A DNA stretch of 64,000 nt. It comes from Bosea sp. (in: a-proteobacteria) (GTDB taxonomy: Bacteria > Pseudomonadota > Alphaproteobacteria > Rhizobiales > Beijerinckiaceae). Position numbers and translations under genes: made by a program. Positions 30,073 through 39,169 of this stretch are shown here, in pieces. The DNA is taken from assembly GCF_023953965.1 (NCBI RefSeq), contig NZ_JAMLIX010000002.1, positions 434,001 through 498,000 of the forward strand. The letters run 5' to 3'. Below the pieces are notes generated by a model that ran no database searches, was not told where the DNA came from, and saw only the letters and a list, made by a program, of their open reading frames with translations. Within the stretch, counting starts at the first letter, position 1. Each line of letters opens with the position of its first letter.

Positions 30073-30728
30073 TTCCCGCCGTAGGACGCTTCGTCTTCAG
30101 GCGCGCCGAGCTCTGGGCTGACGGCGTGATCCATGTCCTTGGCGTCGCCCTTGGGTTGGCTGCCGTCGCGACGTTGATCGTCCAGGTCGCGAACAGCGCC
30201 CCGATATTCGACCTGCTGACCGTTTCGATCTATGGCGCAGCGCTGCTCGCCGTTCTGATCGTCTCGGCCACCTACAACATGTGGCCGATATCACCGCGAA
30301 AATGGTTCATCAGGCGGTTCGACCATTCGGCGATCTACGTGCTGATCGCCGGCACCTACACCCCGTTCCTGATAAAGCTGAGCGCCAGCATTTTTGCCCA
30401 GGTTCTGCTCGTCATCGTGTGGCTCGCGGCCGCTGCCGGCGTTGCGATCAAAGTGGCTTTGCCCAGCCGGTTCGACCGGCTGTCGATTGCGCTCTATCTC
30501 CTGATCGGCTGGAGCGGGCTCCTGATCTGGGAAAGTGTCAGCCTCCTGCCCGCGATGACCCTCTGGCTGATCGTCGCAGGCGGCACCCTCTATTCGATCG
30601 GCGTCATCTTCCATATCTGGGAAAGCCTGCCGTTCCAGAATGCGATCTGGCACGGCTTCGTTCTGGTGGCTTCCGGCTGCTTCTATGGGGCCGTGTTTCG
30701 GGCGTATGCGATAGCGCCGGCTGCGTGA
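30073..30728 (+). pseudogene. Hemolysin III-family (YqfA/PAQR-like) membrane protein, start removed by IS21
   Basis: The frame encodes about 217 residues with seven hydrophobic segments and family features: AELWADGVIHVLGVALGLAAV at the beginning, RFDHSAIYVLIAGTYTPFLI in the middle and GVIFHIWESLPFQNAIWHGFVL near the end. Hemolysin-III proteins are usually about 210-220 residues, so only the first few residues are missing. No start codon exists after the IS end; the nearest in-frame GTG lies inside the IS and lacks a ribosome binding site. Expression could come from the IS end, but loss of function is as likely. 'Hemolysin' is the family name only. Confidence 0.7.
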
Positions 30729-30857
30729 GCTGTGGTCGTCACGGACAGCCGGCGGCCCTCATCCCGATATCTCTCCGACGATCTGGCGAAGCTCTTCGCG
30801 CGCGCCGGCAAGGCTCGTGCCTCCAATGGGCAGGCTCCACGAAAGGCCGCATCGCCT

Positions 30858-31079
30858 TCAGGCAACGGCAGATTGTCGGTATCGCTCGATGGCCCGCCGC
30901 GCCAGGTCATCTTCATCTTCCGCGATCGCCACCAGCGCAGCCACGATATAGGCCAGCCTGGTTCGCTCTCGCTCATCGAACGCATCAGGAATGGTCGATC
31001 TGACTTCGTTCCACGCGGCCTCCAGGGCTGCCTGCGCCCGGGCGAGGTCAACTGGATCACTCAATGACGAGAACGGCAT
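30858..31079 (-). CDS. Small acidic helical protein, paralogue of 22927-23142
   Basis: The 73-residue protein MPFSSLSDPVDLARAQAALEAAWNEVRSTIPDAF... shares about half its residues with the product at 22927-23142, including DPVDLARA, LAYIVAALV and DEDDL. A GGAGGAAGGAG-type site precedes the start. The function is unknown. Two copies in one island, one beside groEL, suggest a cargo-specific small protein. Confidence 0.75.
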   Translation of the reverse strand: MPFSSLSDPVDLARAQAALEAAWNEVRSTIPDAFDERERTRLAYIVAALVAIAEDEDDLARRAIERYRQSAVA

Positions 31080-31269
31080 GCTCCTTCCTCCGAGGGGTTT
31101 CTTTCGCCGGGGATTTTATGAAGGCGGAGCTCGCCAGCAATATCAAAAGCTAAGGCGGCCCGCGCGAGAAACCGAGGTATCAGGTGGGGGCGTTCGATCA
31201 GGGTATCGATCTATCGTTCGCTGAATGCGGTTATGATTGTCAGAATGGAAATAATTGCTCCTTGCCTTG

Positions 31270-32689
31270 ATAGCGTCCGTCAATGTGGTGTAATTTCGGG
31301 TGTGGGACCGGGCCGTCATGATCAGGCGGCCTTTGGTGTAATCTGAAGGGGCCTTTCGTCCTCGATCGCCGGTGTGTTGAGGTCCGCCATGGCCTCGACC
31401 TGCATGTATCGATGCTGAAGCTGCCACTCGTCGTTGGCTTCGAGCAGGACGGCTCCGATCAGGCGGACGATGCTGTCCTCGTTCGGGAAGATGCCGACGA
31501 CATCGGCCCGGCGCTTCACCTCCTTGTTGAGCCGCTCCAGCGGATTCGTGCTGTGCAGCTTCGAGCGGTGCTGGGCGGGGAAGGCCATGTAGGCGAGCAC
31601 ATCGGCTTCCGCATCATCCATGAAGCTTCCCAGCTTCGGCCATCTGGCGCGGAGTTGGTCGGCGACATGCCGCCAGGTCTGCACGGCACTGTCGTGGTCG
31701 GGCTGGATGAACGCCTGCCGGATCGCGGCGGCGACCATGGTGTGCTGGCCCTTGGGAACGTAGGCCAGCGCATTGCGCATCGCATGAACCCGGCACCGTT
31801 GCCATGTCGCGCCGAGCACGCGGACAAGGGCCGCCTTCAGCCCTTCATGGGCATCCGAGATGACCAGCTTGACCCCGGTCAGTCCCCTGCGCACCAGATC
31901 GCGCAGGAACGAGGTCCAGAACGGCTCGGCTTCGGACGGGCCGATGTGAAGGCCGACGATCTCCCTCTTTCCGTCGGTATCGACGGCGACCGCGATTATC
32001 GCCGCCACGGAGACAATACGCCCACCCTCGCGCATCTTCAGATAGGTGGCGTCGAGCCACAGATAGGGCCAGTCGCCGGACAACGGGCGCTTGAGGAAGG
32101 CGTTCACCCGCTCGTCGATGTCCTTGCACAGCTTCGACACCGACGATTTCGAGATGCCCGTCATCCCCATGGCCTGCACCAGTTCATCGACCTTGCGGGT
32201 CGAGACGCCGTTGATCCAGGCTTCCTGGATGACGGCGACCAGCGCCTTCTCCACCGTCTTCCTCGGCTCCAGGAAGCCGGGGAAGTAGGCTCCGCTGCGC
32301 ATCTTCGGGATTTTCAGGTTCAGCGTGCCCAGCCGGGTGTCGAGCGTCCGGTCACGGTAGCCATTGCGCCAGGTCTGCCGGGCTTCGCCGCGCTCGTATC
32401 GCCCAGCCCCGATCAGGCCATCGACATCGGCCTCCATGATCAGTTGCAGCACGCTCTCGGCGATCGCGCGCAGAAAATCAGGGTCGCCGCTCTTCGCGGA
32501 AAGCTCGGCAAGCGCTAATCTGTCCTCGGTCATCGGGTTCTCCGTTTCGGTCAGGTCGAAGTCTTGCAACTCCACCTTCTCAAACGGACCCGGTGCCCAC
32601 ACCGGTTTTGGCCAAAAACGCAGCGGATTCTCCACCGCTGTTTCCACCGAAAGCGCTCCCCGAAATTACACCACGTCCTCGGACGCTAC
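31270..32689 (-). mobile_element. IS256-family insertion sequence with target duplication
   Basis: Inverted ends of about 30 bp are visible: left TAGCGTCCGTCAATGTGGTG..., right complement TAGCGTCCGAGGACGTGGTG..., both continuing TAATTTCGGG. The 10-bp direct repeat CCTTGCCTTG at 31260-31269 and 32690-32699 is the target duplication (9 or 10 bp depending on the terminal base). The insertion lies in non-coding DNA between small genes. Confidence 0.88.
31322..32533 (-). CDS. IS256-family (mutator-type) transposase
   Basis: The start at 32533 (MTEDRLALAELSAKSGDPDFLRAIAE) is preferred to an earlier ATG inside the inverted-repeat side. The 403-residue transposase shows the D, D, E residues in WLDATYLKMREGG, LVISDAHEGLKAAL and NPLERLNKEVKRR. 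It is complete and probably active. Confidence 0.93.
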   Translation of the reverse strand: MTEDRLALAELSAKSGDPDFLRAIAESVLQLIMEADVDGLIGAGRYERGEARQTWRNGYRDRTLDTRLGTLNLKIPKMRSGAYFPGFLEPRKTVEKALVAVIQEAWINGVSTRKVDELVQAMGMTGISKSSVSKLCKDIDERVNAFLKRPLSGDWPYLWLDATYLKMREGGRIVSVAAIIAVAVDTDGKREIVGLHIGPSEAEPFWTSFLRDLVRRGLTGVKLVISDAHEGLKAALVRVLGATWQRCRVHAMRNALAYVPKGQHTMVAAAIRQAFIQPDHDSAVQTWRHVADQLRARWPKLGSFMDDAEADVLAYMAFPAQHRSKLHSTNPLERLNKEVKRRADVVGIFPNEDSIVRLIGAVLLEANDEWQLQHRYMQVEAMADLNTPAIEDERPLQITPKAA

Positions 32690-32807
32690 CCTTGCCTTGC
32701 AAGATTATCCTGCGCGCACCATTTTAAGGCAGTCTCGAAACGCATCGGGATTTTACTTCAGAGCATTTGCGCGAAGCGCCCCGATCTGGGCCAAACGGAG
32801 CCCAGCC

Positions 32808-32933
32808 ATGACAAATATTTCCGGGCAGTGGTTCATTTATCGTGTTTGGGCCGCAGATCGCTATCTGGTTTGGCTCGCGCATGGTGGCCTCATCGCCGCG
32901 TTCGCACTGGCCTTCGCACTCGTGCTGAAATGA
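32808..32933 (+). CDS. 41-residue single-span membrane protein
   Basis: The ATG at 32808 follows a GGAG site. The product MTNISGQWFIYRVWAADRYL... has one hydrophobic helix (LAHGGLIAAFALAFALVLK). Its stop overlaps the next gene by ATGA, which supports translation as the first gene of a three-gene unit. I do not recognise it. Confidence 0.55.
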   Translation: MTNISGQWFIYRVWAADRYLVWLAHGGLIAAFALAFALVLK

Positions 32934-33229
32934 TGCCTCCCATGGAACCGCATATGGAAAAGGCTCGGTTTGCAGCCGCTGGCTATGCCCCGGCGCCGGA
33001 GGCGTCGGCGCTGACCTATGGAATGATCGGCATGGCGCTCTTCAGCGTCGGCATGTGGGGAGCGGGCAGGTTTTATGACGTGCCTCTGATCCCCCATTTG
33101 TCGTTGATTGTTGTTGGCTCGCTGATCGCATTTCCCGTTGGCATCTGGCTGCAAAAGAAGCGGAAGCGGCGCCATGTCGATGCCTATCAGGCTGAGCTGG
33201 TGCGTCTTGGCGCAGGGCGCAGGTCATGA
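32930..33229 (+). CDS. Small two-span membrane protein
   Basis: The 99-residue protein (first of several close ATG codons taken) has two predicted helices (LTYGMIGMALFSVGMWGAG and LSLIVVGSLIAFPVGIWL) and a basic C-terminus KKRKRRHVD. It overlaps the genes on both sides by 4 bp. The family is unknown. Confidence 0.55.
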   Translation: MMPPMEPHMEKARFAAAGYAPAPEASALTYGMIGMALFSVGMWGAGRFYDVPLIPHLSLIVVGSLIAFPVGIWLQKKRKRRHVDAYQAELVRLGAGRRS

Positions 33230-33495
33230 GCCTCGACTTTCCCAACTCGATCCGGCGTTACGAACCCGGCCGCGGCTGCGTAAGCTTCTGGGGCTCTGAA
33301 GCGTCATTGGAAGTGATGTTCCAGATCGAGCTCGACGTTCTGCGGACTTTAAGCCCCGCTATCATCGACGGAAGCGAGGGGTCGTTCCTCGTCGCATTCG
33401 ACCTCAATCGCTCAGCCATATTGCGGGCCGCTCGCTCCGCCTATCTGAAGAAGCGCGGGGGCTATCATCGGCTCTCGGCCGACGACTTCCGCTAG
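33226..33495 (+). CDS. DUF1488-family protein
   Basis: The 89-residue protein starts MSLDFPNSIRRYEPGRGCVSFWGSEASLEVMFQIELDVL and ends GGYHRLSADDF, the pattern of DUF1488 proteins, which are common and uncharacterised in Rhizobiales. It is the last gene of the unit starting at 32808. Confidence 0.75.
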   Translation: MSLDFPNSIRRYEPGRGCVSFWGSEASLEVMFQIELDVLRTLSPAIIDGSEGSFLVAFDLNRSAILRAARSAYLKKRGGYHRLSADDFR

Positions 33496-33618
33496 TAAAG
33501 GCCGGAGCTTTCGGCCGCGTGTAAAGGACTGGCGAGGACAGCGGATAGGCTTCGGCCGGTCTCGCGTGGCGACCTCGCGTTTGTCCAGCCATCGTCAATC
33601 GCAGGAGCACGCGACATC

Positions 33619-33861
33619 ATGAGCGAACGGCGAGAGCTATATCGCAGCCCCACCGGTGACTGCTGGTTTCTGGGGCGGGAGCCGACGAGCGGCGCAGCAT
33701 TCGTGATCCATCAACCGAACGGTCCGGGAGGCGGCCAGCTGTCGCATATCGAGTTGGGAGCCTTCCTCGTCTCCGGAAAGTCGGACCGTCCCGAGCAACA
33801 GGCCTTGCTCCGCCTCATCGGGACGCTCGTCGATGTGCCTCCCTACGCAAATCGGGCCTGA
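33619..33861 (+). CDS. Small conserved hypothetical protein
   Basis: The 80-residue protein MSERRELYRSPTGDCWFLGREPTSGAAFVIHQPN...ALLRLIGTLV resembles small proteins frequent in rhizobial genomes. AGGAG is present upstream at 33602. Its function is unknown. Confidence 0.65.
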   Translation: MSERRELYRSPTGDCWFLGREPTSGAAFVIHQPNGPGGGQLSHIELGAFLVSGKSDRPEQQALLRLIGTLVDVPPYANRA

Positions 33862-34072
33862 CGTCGTGATCCCGGTTCCGGCCGCCAACCAAGCTTCGGC
33901 TGTTACGCTATCGCCTTCATCGAGGTCAGCATCTGCAGATTTTCCTTCGTACCCGAAACGTGACTTGCGATGTCCGGCGAAAGGGCGGTTTGTTCAACTA
34001 CAGTTGTCTCCATACCGCTTCTGGAAATGACCGTCGCGGCGCCTGTCACGCCGCCAAGCGGAGACACAAACC

Positions 34073-34333
34073 ATGCTCAACGGAACTGGGTCGGTCACTT
34101 TACGCAGTGGCCGAAGGCTGCACGCCAAATATCAGTTCGGCACGCATCAGGAGCATCATTGGGTCGGATATCTGATCTGCGATACGGAAACTGCCGATCC
34201 GAGCGAGTTCTCCTACAAAATCCTTCTTCACTGTGAAGGCGGGATAGCGATCGAGCTTGCCGTTACCAACTGGACGGATCACTACATGGCAGTCGTGGGG
34301 CGCCCGTTGCCGGAGTTCAACCAAGTCGCTTGA
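34073..34333 (+). CDS. Small hypothetical protein
   Basis: The 86-residue product (MLNGTGSVTLRSGRRLHAKYQFGTH...CDTETADPSEFSYKILLHCEGGIAIELAVTNWTDHYMAVVGRPLP) looks like a compact beta-rich domain with a sheet pattern resembling PilZ-like or SH3-like folds. No family is recognised. It stands alone with over 200 bp of non-coding DNA on each side. Confidence 0.6.
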   Translation: MLNGTGSVTLRSGRRLHAKYQFGTHQEHHWVGYLICDTETADPSEFSYKILLHCEGGIAIELAVTNWTDHYMAVVGRPLPEFNQVA

Positions 34334-34565
34334 AAGAAACGCGTGGCGCGCTCCCGCTGGGTGTGGCCTCGCAGGGACCTCAAACGGCCACAATGATCGA
34401 CTAATAATAAATGATCGACGGAGTCGCTTAGCTGGCATCGCGAACTCGCGGTTTGCCCGACTTCTTTTTCTTTCGACATCGCTCGCCGCTTTGCGGCATC
34501 CGCTGCCGGCATTGTGCCGGCTGCCTGACACGTCGCGTGGCCGAGCCGCGCGCCATGGGATTCAT

Positions 34566-34721
34566 ATGAACAAGACCATCGACAAGACCAAAAAAGAACA
34601 CCGTATCGGCAAGGCAGCGCCGGCACCCCTGTCTCCGCTCCCTGCACCGATCTGCAAACCCGTTTCCGGCGGTCTCTCACGCGCTGAATTGCGTGAGATC
34701 GTCGCTGAGATCCTGGGTTAA
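34566..34721 (+). CDS. 51-residue hypothetical protein
   Basis: The frame starts at ATG 34566: a basic N-terminus MNKTIDKTKKEHRIGK, a Pro/Ala linker and a helix GLSRAELREIVAEILG. It lies 13 bp before the next gene, which suggests co-transcription. No family is recognised. Confidence 0.45.
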   Translation: MNKTIDKTKKEHRIGKAAPAPLSPLPAPICKPVSGGLSRAELREIVAEILG

Positions 34722-34734
34722 GGGGAAAAGAACC

Positions 34735-34938
34735 ATGGATTTGCATCATCGCGCGCGGCGCCCTCAGAATCGAGGTGGCCTGGCCGAGGCACCGCGAACG
34801 CCCAACCTTCAGGCAAGATACCAGCGCACGCTCACCCTCGCACGCAGGTCGGAAATGATCGGTGACAAAGTTGAAGCCGAGCGCTTCTATCAGCAGGCCG
34901 ATCACTATCGCCGCCTGTTGAACAACCAAGCCGCTTAG
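34735..34938 (+). CDS. DUF4167-like small protein
   Basis: The 67-residue product has a basic, disordered start (MDLHHRARRPQNRGG) and a C-terminal part LQARYQRTLTLARRSEMIGDKVEAERFYQQADHYRRLL. This matches the tetratricopeptide-like helix pair of DUF4167 proteins, which are usually larger with a long basic N-terminus. AAGGGG precedes the start. Confidence 0.65.
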   Translation: MDLHHRARRPQNRGGLAEAPRTPNLQARYQRTLTLARRSEMIGDKVEAERFYQQADHYRRLLNNQAA

Positions 34939-34987
34939 CAGGGCTGACGATCGACGATCGCGATGCCGCGTCGAGAGCTCAGCGGCT

Positions 34988-35200
34988 TCACGGCAGATTC
35001 TTCGACGGGACTGTAGCGCCGCCTGCGCGCTCATCAGCCTCCTTGCGCAGCCGCTGTTCCTTCAGCCGGGCCGTCTTCGCGTCGCGCTCCTGGTTGAGGC
35101 TTTCGGTCTCCGACAGAAGGCGATTCCGCGACAGCGATTGCGTCTGCGTCTTCAGGAATGCAGCCTCTGCCTGGGTGCGTGATTTCGAGCGTTCGGTCAT
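34988..35200 (-). CDS. Small charged coiled-coil protein
   Basis: The 70-residue protein (MTERSKSRTQAEAAFLKTQTQSLSRNRLLSETESLNQERDAKTARLKEQRLRKEADERAG...) is highly charged and helical. AGGAGGAAAG lies just before the ATG. Similar short proteins are common in rhizobia. The function is unknown. Confidence 0.65.
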   Translation of the reverse strand: MTERSKSRTQAEAAFLKTQTQSLSRNRLLSETESLNQERDAKTARLKEQRLRKEADERAGGATVPSKNLP

Positions 35201-35258
35201 TCTGCTTTCCTCCTGATGGGCGGCGACAGCCTCCTGGTCGATGCCGGGCCGCTCCTGA

Positions 35259-35489
35259 TCATTCCCGAGAGCCGGATACCGGCGATTTGGCCTTTGCTTT
35301 TGAAACAATGATCTGGTTGTGACCGATCGCCCTTTCGCGGCCGTCGATGCCTCGAACCCGGTAATGACGCTCACCGCTCTCCCGCGCCGGCATCACGCGA
35401 ATAATCTCGTAGTCGCCCTCTCCAGAGCGATCGGCGAAGCCGAACGACAGGCGCACGGTGTCGCCGACCTTGATGGGACGTTCGGTCAT
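35259..35489 (-). CDS. 76-residue hypothetical protein at the end of the sugar operon
   Basis: The protein begins MTERPIKVGDTVRLSFGFADRSGEGDYEIIRVMPARE and looks like a small beta-barrel (SH3/KOW-like) with a basic end. Its ATG overlaps the stop of the GH130 gene by 4 bp, which supports translation as the last gene of the manA-GT4-GH130 operon. Confidence 0.6.
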   Translation of the reverse strand: MTERPIKVGDTVRLSFGFADRSGEGDYEIIRVMPARESGERHYRVRGIDGRERAIGHNQIIVSKAKAKSPVSGSRE

Positions 35490-36862
35490 GGCTTTTCGCT
35501 TTCGAGAGTGGGTTGTCCGGCGTAAGGCCGCTTGTCTTTGCCGGGCGCATTTATGACTGCGCAGCCCGGCTCCATCGCTTCCAATAGTGCTGCGACCTTC
35601 ACCGTGGCGAAATGGCAGAAGGTGTCCGAGACCGCATAAGGCAGGACGATCATGTCGCTGTGGCGTATCGCGCCGCAGGTGTAGACGACGTTCGGTACGT
35701 AGCCCTCCCGTTCCGGGGACTCGGGCTGGACGAAAGGCTGGCGCAGGCGCCCCAGCACTTTCGAAGGGTCCGCCTTGTCGAGCAGAACCGCACCGATCGT
35801 GTATTTTCGCACGGCCCCGACGCCGTGGATCAGGAGCAGCCAGCCTTCGTCGAGCTCGATCGGCGAGCCGCAGGTGCCGATCTGCACGAACTCCCACGGA
35901 TACTGTGGCTTCAGGATGGCGACTCCGCCGTTCCAGGTCAGGAGATCATCCGAATAGATCAGGTAGAGGTTTTCATTGTCCTGCCGGGAGATCATCGCAT
36001 AGCGCCCGCCGAGTTTGCGCGGAAACAGCGCCATGCCCTTGTTCACGGCGGCGGAGCCTCGCAGCGGCGATAGTCGGAACGACAGGAAGTCGCGGGTCTC
36101 GATCAGCTCCGAGCGGATCGACCTGCCGTCATAGGCCGTATAGGTGGCGCGATAGATGATGCCGTCATCCTCCTCGAACGCGACGAAACGCGCATCCTCG
36201 ATGCCGTTCGACTGCGACGCGGTCACGGGAAAGATCACCCGCTCGCTGATGTCGCTGTCCGCGGCGAATACGACCTCGACATCCTCGCCATCGAGCCGCG
36301 CCATCCGGTTGTGCAAGGTGGCGATCGTCGCCAGGCGCGAGGTCGGGTCGACGCTGACCTCGCCGCCGGCCGCGATCGACCCGGAGCGGAACGTCAGGGA
36401 CGAGATGTGCCCCTCTCCGACGGCGCGAACGCTGAGGATGAAGCGAAGCCCGCCAGCTGGAGCATCGGACTGGTCGGGATGCGCGATGATGCTCGGGTTG
36501 AAAAGCGCCGCCGCCTCGAACGAATACTCGTGCAGGAAATAGGCCCCGACCAGCTGGCGCTGGACCTTGGTGAAGGCGCCGTGAGCGGCGAAGGCATCCT
36601 CCATCTCATCGGCACGTGTCTCGAACCTCGCCAGCAGGTTGCGGTGCCGGCCGTTGAAATTTTCCAGCACCTCGGCAAGCAGGTTCGTCGCCTCCTCAGG
36701 GGCGAGCGACAAAACCCGGTCGACGATGTGGTTCGCCTTCGCCTTCTCGGCTGGATTGAAATCCCGTGGCTCGCCCGCGGGGCCGAACCGACGCACGACG
36801 ACCCGGGAGGGGTCGGGATGCAGGTACAGGGTCTGCCGGTTCAGGAAACTGGGCTGGGACAA
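35486..36862 (-). CDS. GH130-family glycosidase/phosphorylase
   Basis: The 458-residue protein has the features of family GH130, a five-bladed propeller of beta-mannoside phosphorylases and hydrolases. These include NGIEDARFVAFEEDDGIIYRATYTAYDG, where the acidic residue of the EDAR stretch is the family's catalytic Asp, then SAAVNKGMALFPRKLGGRYAM and QIGTCGSPIELDEGWLLLIHGVG. Members act on beta-1,2- or beta-1,4-mannosides. The neighbouring mannose-6-phosphate isomerase supports a mannose link. Whether it is a phosphorylase or a hydrolase cannot be decided here. Confidence 0.82.
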   Translation of the reverse strand: MSQPSFLNRQTLYLHPDPSRVVVRRFGPAGEPRDFNPAEKAKANHIVDRVLSLAPEEATNLLAEVLENFNGRHRNLLARFETRADEMEDAFAAHGAFTKVQRQLVGAYFLHEYSFEAAALFNPSIIAHPDQSDAPAGGLRFILSVRAVGEGHISSLTFRSGSIAAGGEVSVDPTSRLATIATLHNRMARLDGEDVEVVFAADSDISERVIFPVTASQSNGIEDARFVAFEEDDGIIYRATYTAYDGRSIRSELIETRDFLSFRLSPLRGSAAVNKGMALFPRKLGGRYAMISRQDNENLYLIYSDDLLTWNGGVAILKPQYPWEFVQIGTCGSPIELDEGWLLLIHGVGAVRKYTIGAVLLDKADPSKVLGRLRQPFVQPESPEREGYVPNVVYTCGAIRHSDMIVLPYAVSDTFCHFATVKVAALLEAMEPGCAVINAPGKDKRPYAGQPTLESEKP

Positions 36863-36901
36863 GACGTCCGCCGATCTGTTTTGAGCAAGGTCGCCGAAAG
36901 C

Positions 36902-39169
36902 TCAGGCGTGCAAGATACGAAGCGGCGCCAGTTTCGGGCGATCCCCGCTGACGCGGGCAAGCTGGCGAATCTCGGCGAGGCTGAGCAGGTACGATACGAC
37001 GGATTCACCGCCGCGGTTCTCATTCGGCCGATCGCGATGAAGGCCGTCACGGCAGGCACCGGTATCCAGGTCGACCAGGGGTGTGGAGAGGTCGTTGCCG
37101 CCCAGGAACCAGGCGAAAGCGCGCGCGGCTTCGTTGCGCCATTGCGGATCGCCGTCGGCCCGCCAGGCTGCCAGGCAGGCTGAAATCACGGCCGTCGCTT
37201 CCAGTGGCTGCTGATCAAAGGCCTTCGGTGGGCTACGCTTGTCCCCGAAACTCTCCGAGCCGACAGGCCTGAACAGGCCTGCCCGCGTCGTCTGGAGATG
37301 CGTGAGCCAACGCAGCGAGCGCAGGCCAGCCTCGACATAGGCCGGGACCTTCATCGCCAATCCCGTCGCGATCAGGGCTTGGGGCAGGCGCGCGTTGTCG
37401 TAGGAGAGCCCATCCTCGAACCAGATCCAGTCCGGCGTCTCGACCGTCGCGAGCAGGCCGAGCAGGCGGTCAGCGAGAAGCGCACGAAGCGAGATGGCGG
37501 CCGTCGTAGTGCAATGAGCATCGAGGCCCAGCAAGGTAAAAGCCCAGGCACGCGGGGAGCTGAAGCTCTCGATGATGGGCAGGGCCTCGGTGAACAGGGC
37601 CGCGGCCCATCGCCGCCGCGAAACGCTCGCATCGTCACGCGCGCAGACGCCGAGCGCCCAGAGCGTGCGCCCATGACTGTCTTCCGACCCGGCTTCCTCG
37701 AGCCAGCGCCGGTCGAAGCTCATGAAATTGCGGAAGCGCCGCCGGTCGGGGTTCCAGGCGTGCTGCACGAATGAGGCGAAGCGTGCCGTAAGCGCGTCCG
37801 GCAGGCGCGCCTCTCCGGTATTGTTCAGAGCATTGGCGAGAAGCAGAGCGCGGGCATTGTCATCGATGCAATAGCCATGCGAGCGGTCCGGCACGGAATG
37901 AACAGCGTGCTGGAACAGCCCGGTATCGTCACACATGGACAGGAGGTGGCCGGTCTGCATCTCCGGCGGCGGCGCCATTGCCGGCAGGGCCGTCGGCTGG
38001 CTTGAGCCCGCAACAGCGCTCAGCACACGTCCCCGGCGCGCCGTCTCGAAGGCGGCGAGATAGCACTTCGCGGTTCGCTCCCAGGTCATCGAGCGGCTGC
38101 TCGCATAGGCGCGCAGCCTCATGTCCTGGCGCCGGGGCGCATCGGTCAGCAAGCCTCCGATCTCGTTGCCGATGGCGACGACGTCGCCGAAGGGCACGAG
38201 GATGCCGCGCCCGTCGGCAAGCAATTCCCTGGCATGCCAATAGGGCGTCGAAACCACGGCCTTGCCCAGCCCGAAGCTGTAGGACAGCGTGCCCGATGTC
38301 ATCTGCGCCTCGTTGAGATAGGGCGTGACATAGACATCGCACATCGAGATGAAGCCGAGCAGCGTAGCCTGATCAACGAACCGGTCGAGGAAGACGACGT
38401 GGTCTTCGACCCCGATCTCGCGCACACGCGCCATCAGGCTTTCGCGATATGCCTCGCCATGCTCGCGGACGAGATGAGGATGCGTCGCGCCCAGAACGAC
38501 ATACATTGCATCGGGGCGGCGCCTCAGGATCGAGGGCATCGCGTCGATCATCACCTCGATGCCCTTGTTGGGCGACAGCAGGCCGAATGTCAGGATGACG
38601 GAGTGACCGCCAAAGCCCAGCCTTTCCTTGGCTTCATCGGGCTCGACAAAGGCAAATTCGGGAATGCCGTGCGCGATCACCTCGATCTTGTCCGCCGGCA
38701 ACCGATAGACGGTCCGCAACAGGTCGCGCCCCTTCTCCGCCATGACGACTACGCGAGCCGAGACATCGACGATCCGTTCCATCACGTCGCGCTGCGCGGC
38801 ATTCGGTTCGGCCAGGACAGTGTGCAACGTCGTGACGACGGGCATGGTCAGGCGCGAAAGCAGCGCCATGATATGGCTCCCGGCTTCACCGCCGAAGATG
38901 CCGAACTCGTGCTGAAGGGAAACGACGTCGAAGCGGCCCTCGTTCAGGAAGTCGGCGGCACGCGCATAGTCTTCGAGCCGCTGGTCGGAAATCTGGCAGT
39001 GCACGGAAAACGGATAGTCGTAAGCCTCAGCATGGTCATTCATGGCGACGATGGAGGTATCGACGTCGGAGGATGCGATCGCCTGCTGCAGATCGGTCGT
39101 GAAGGTCGCGATCCCGCAGCGGCGGGGCAGCGAATTGCCGATGAAGGCGATGCGTTTGGTCGGGCTCAT
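36902..39169 (-). CDS. Two-domain GT4 glycosyltransferase with alpha-toroid C-terminal half
   Basis: Residues 1-380 are a GT-B glycosyltransferase of family 4, with GNSLPRRCGIATFTTDL at the start, FGLLSPNKGIEVMIDAMPSI in the middle and EAQMTSGTLSYSFGLGKAVVSTPYWHARELL at the donor site. Residues 410-755 form a second domain with DRSHGYCIDDNARALLLANAL, SEDSHGRTLWALGVCARD and WFEDGLSYDNARLPQALIATG, resembling the alpha/alpha barrel of glycoside hydrolases. At 755 residues it is about twice a normal GT4. It lies between manA and the GH130 gene, so it probably builds a mannose-containing glycan in the cytosol. Confidence 0.82.
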   Translation of the reverse strand: MSPTKRIAFIGNSLPRRCGIATFTTDLQQAIASSDVDTSIVAMNDHAEAYDYPFSVHCQISDQRLEDYARAADFLNEGRFDVVSLQHEFGIFGGEAGSHIMALLSRLTMPVVTTLHTVLAEPNAAQRDVMERIVDVSARVVVMAEKGRDLLRTVYRLPADKIEVIAHGIPEFAFVEPDEAKERLGFGGHSVILTFGLLSPNKGIEVMIDAMPSILRRRPDAMYVVLGATHPHLVREHGEAYRESLMARVREIGVEDHVVFLDRFVDQATLLGFISMCDVYVTPYLNEAQMTSGTLSYSFGLGKAVVSTPYWHARELLADGRGILVPFGDVVAIGNEIGGLLTDAPRRQDMRLRAYASSRSMTWERTAKCYLAAFETARRGRVLSAVAGSSQPTALPAMAPPPEMQTGHLLSMCDDTGLFQHAVHSVPDRSHGYCIDDNARALLLANALNNTGEARLPDALTARFASFVQHAWNPDRRRFRNFMSFDRRWLEEAGSEDSHGRTLWALGVCARDDASVSRRRWAAALFTEALPIIESFSSPRAWAFTLLGLDAHCTTTAAISLRALLADRLLGLLATVETPDWIWFEDGLSYDNARLPQALIATGLAMKVPAYVEAGLRSLRWLTHLQTTRAGLFRPVGSESFGDKRSPPKAFDQQPLEATAVISACLAAWRADGDPQWRNEAARAFAWFLGGNDLSTPLVDLDTGACRDGLHRDRPNENRGGESVVSYLLSLAEIRQLARVSGDRPKLAPLRILHA

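Noticed and set aside
30073..30728. A true hemolysin
   Set aside because: The family name is historical; members are seven-span membrane proteins without demonstrated toxin activity in most species.
31143..31427. Small minus-strand frame spanning the left end of the IS256 element
   Set aside because: It crosses the IS terminus and target duplication, so it cannot be an ancestral gene, and it has no recognisable features.
32808..32933. Light-harvesting (Puf) alpha-like polypeptide
   Set aside because: It is short and single-span like such proteins but lacks the conserved His of the bacteriochlorophyll site in context, and no photosynthesis genes are nearby.
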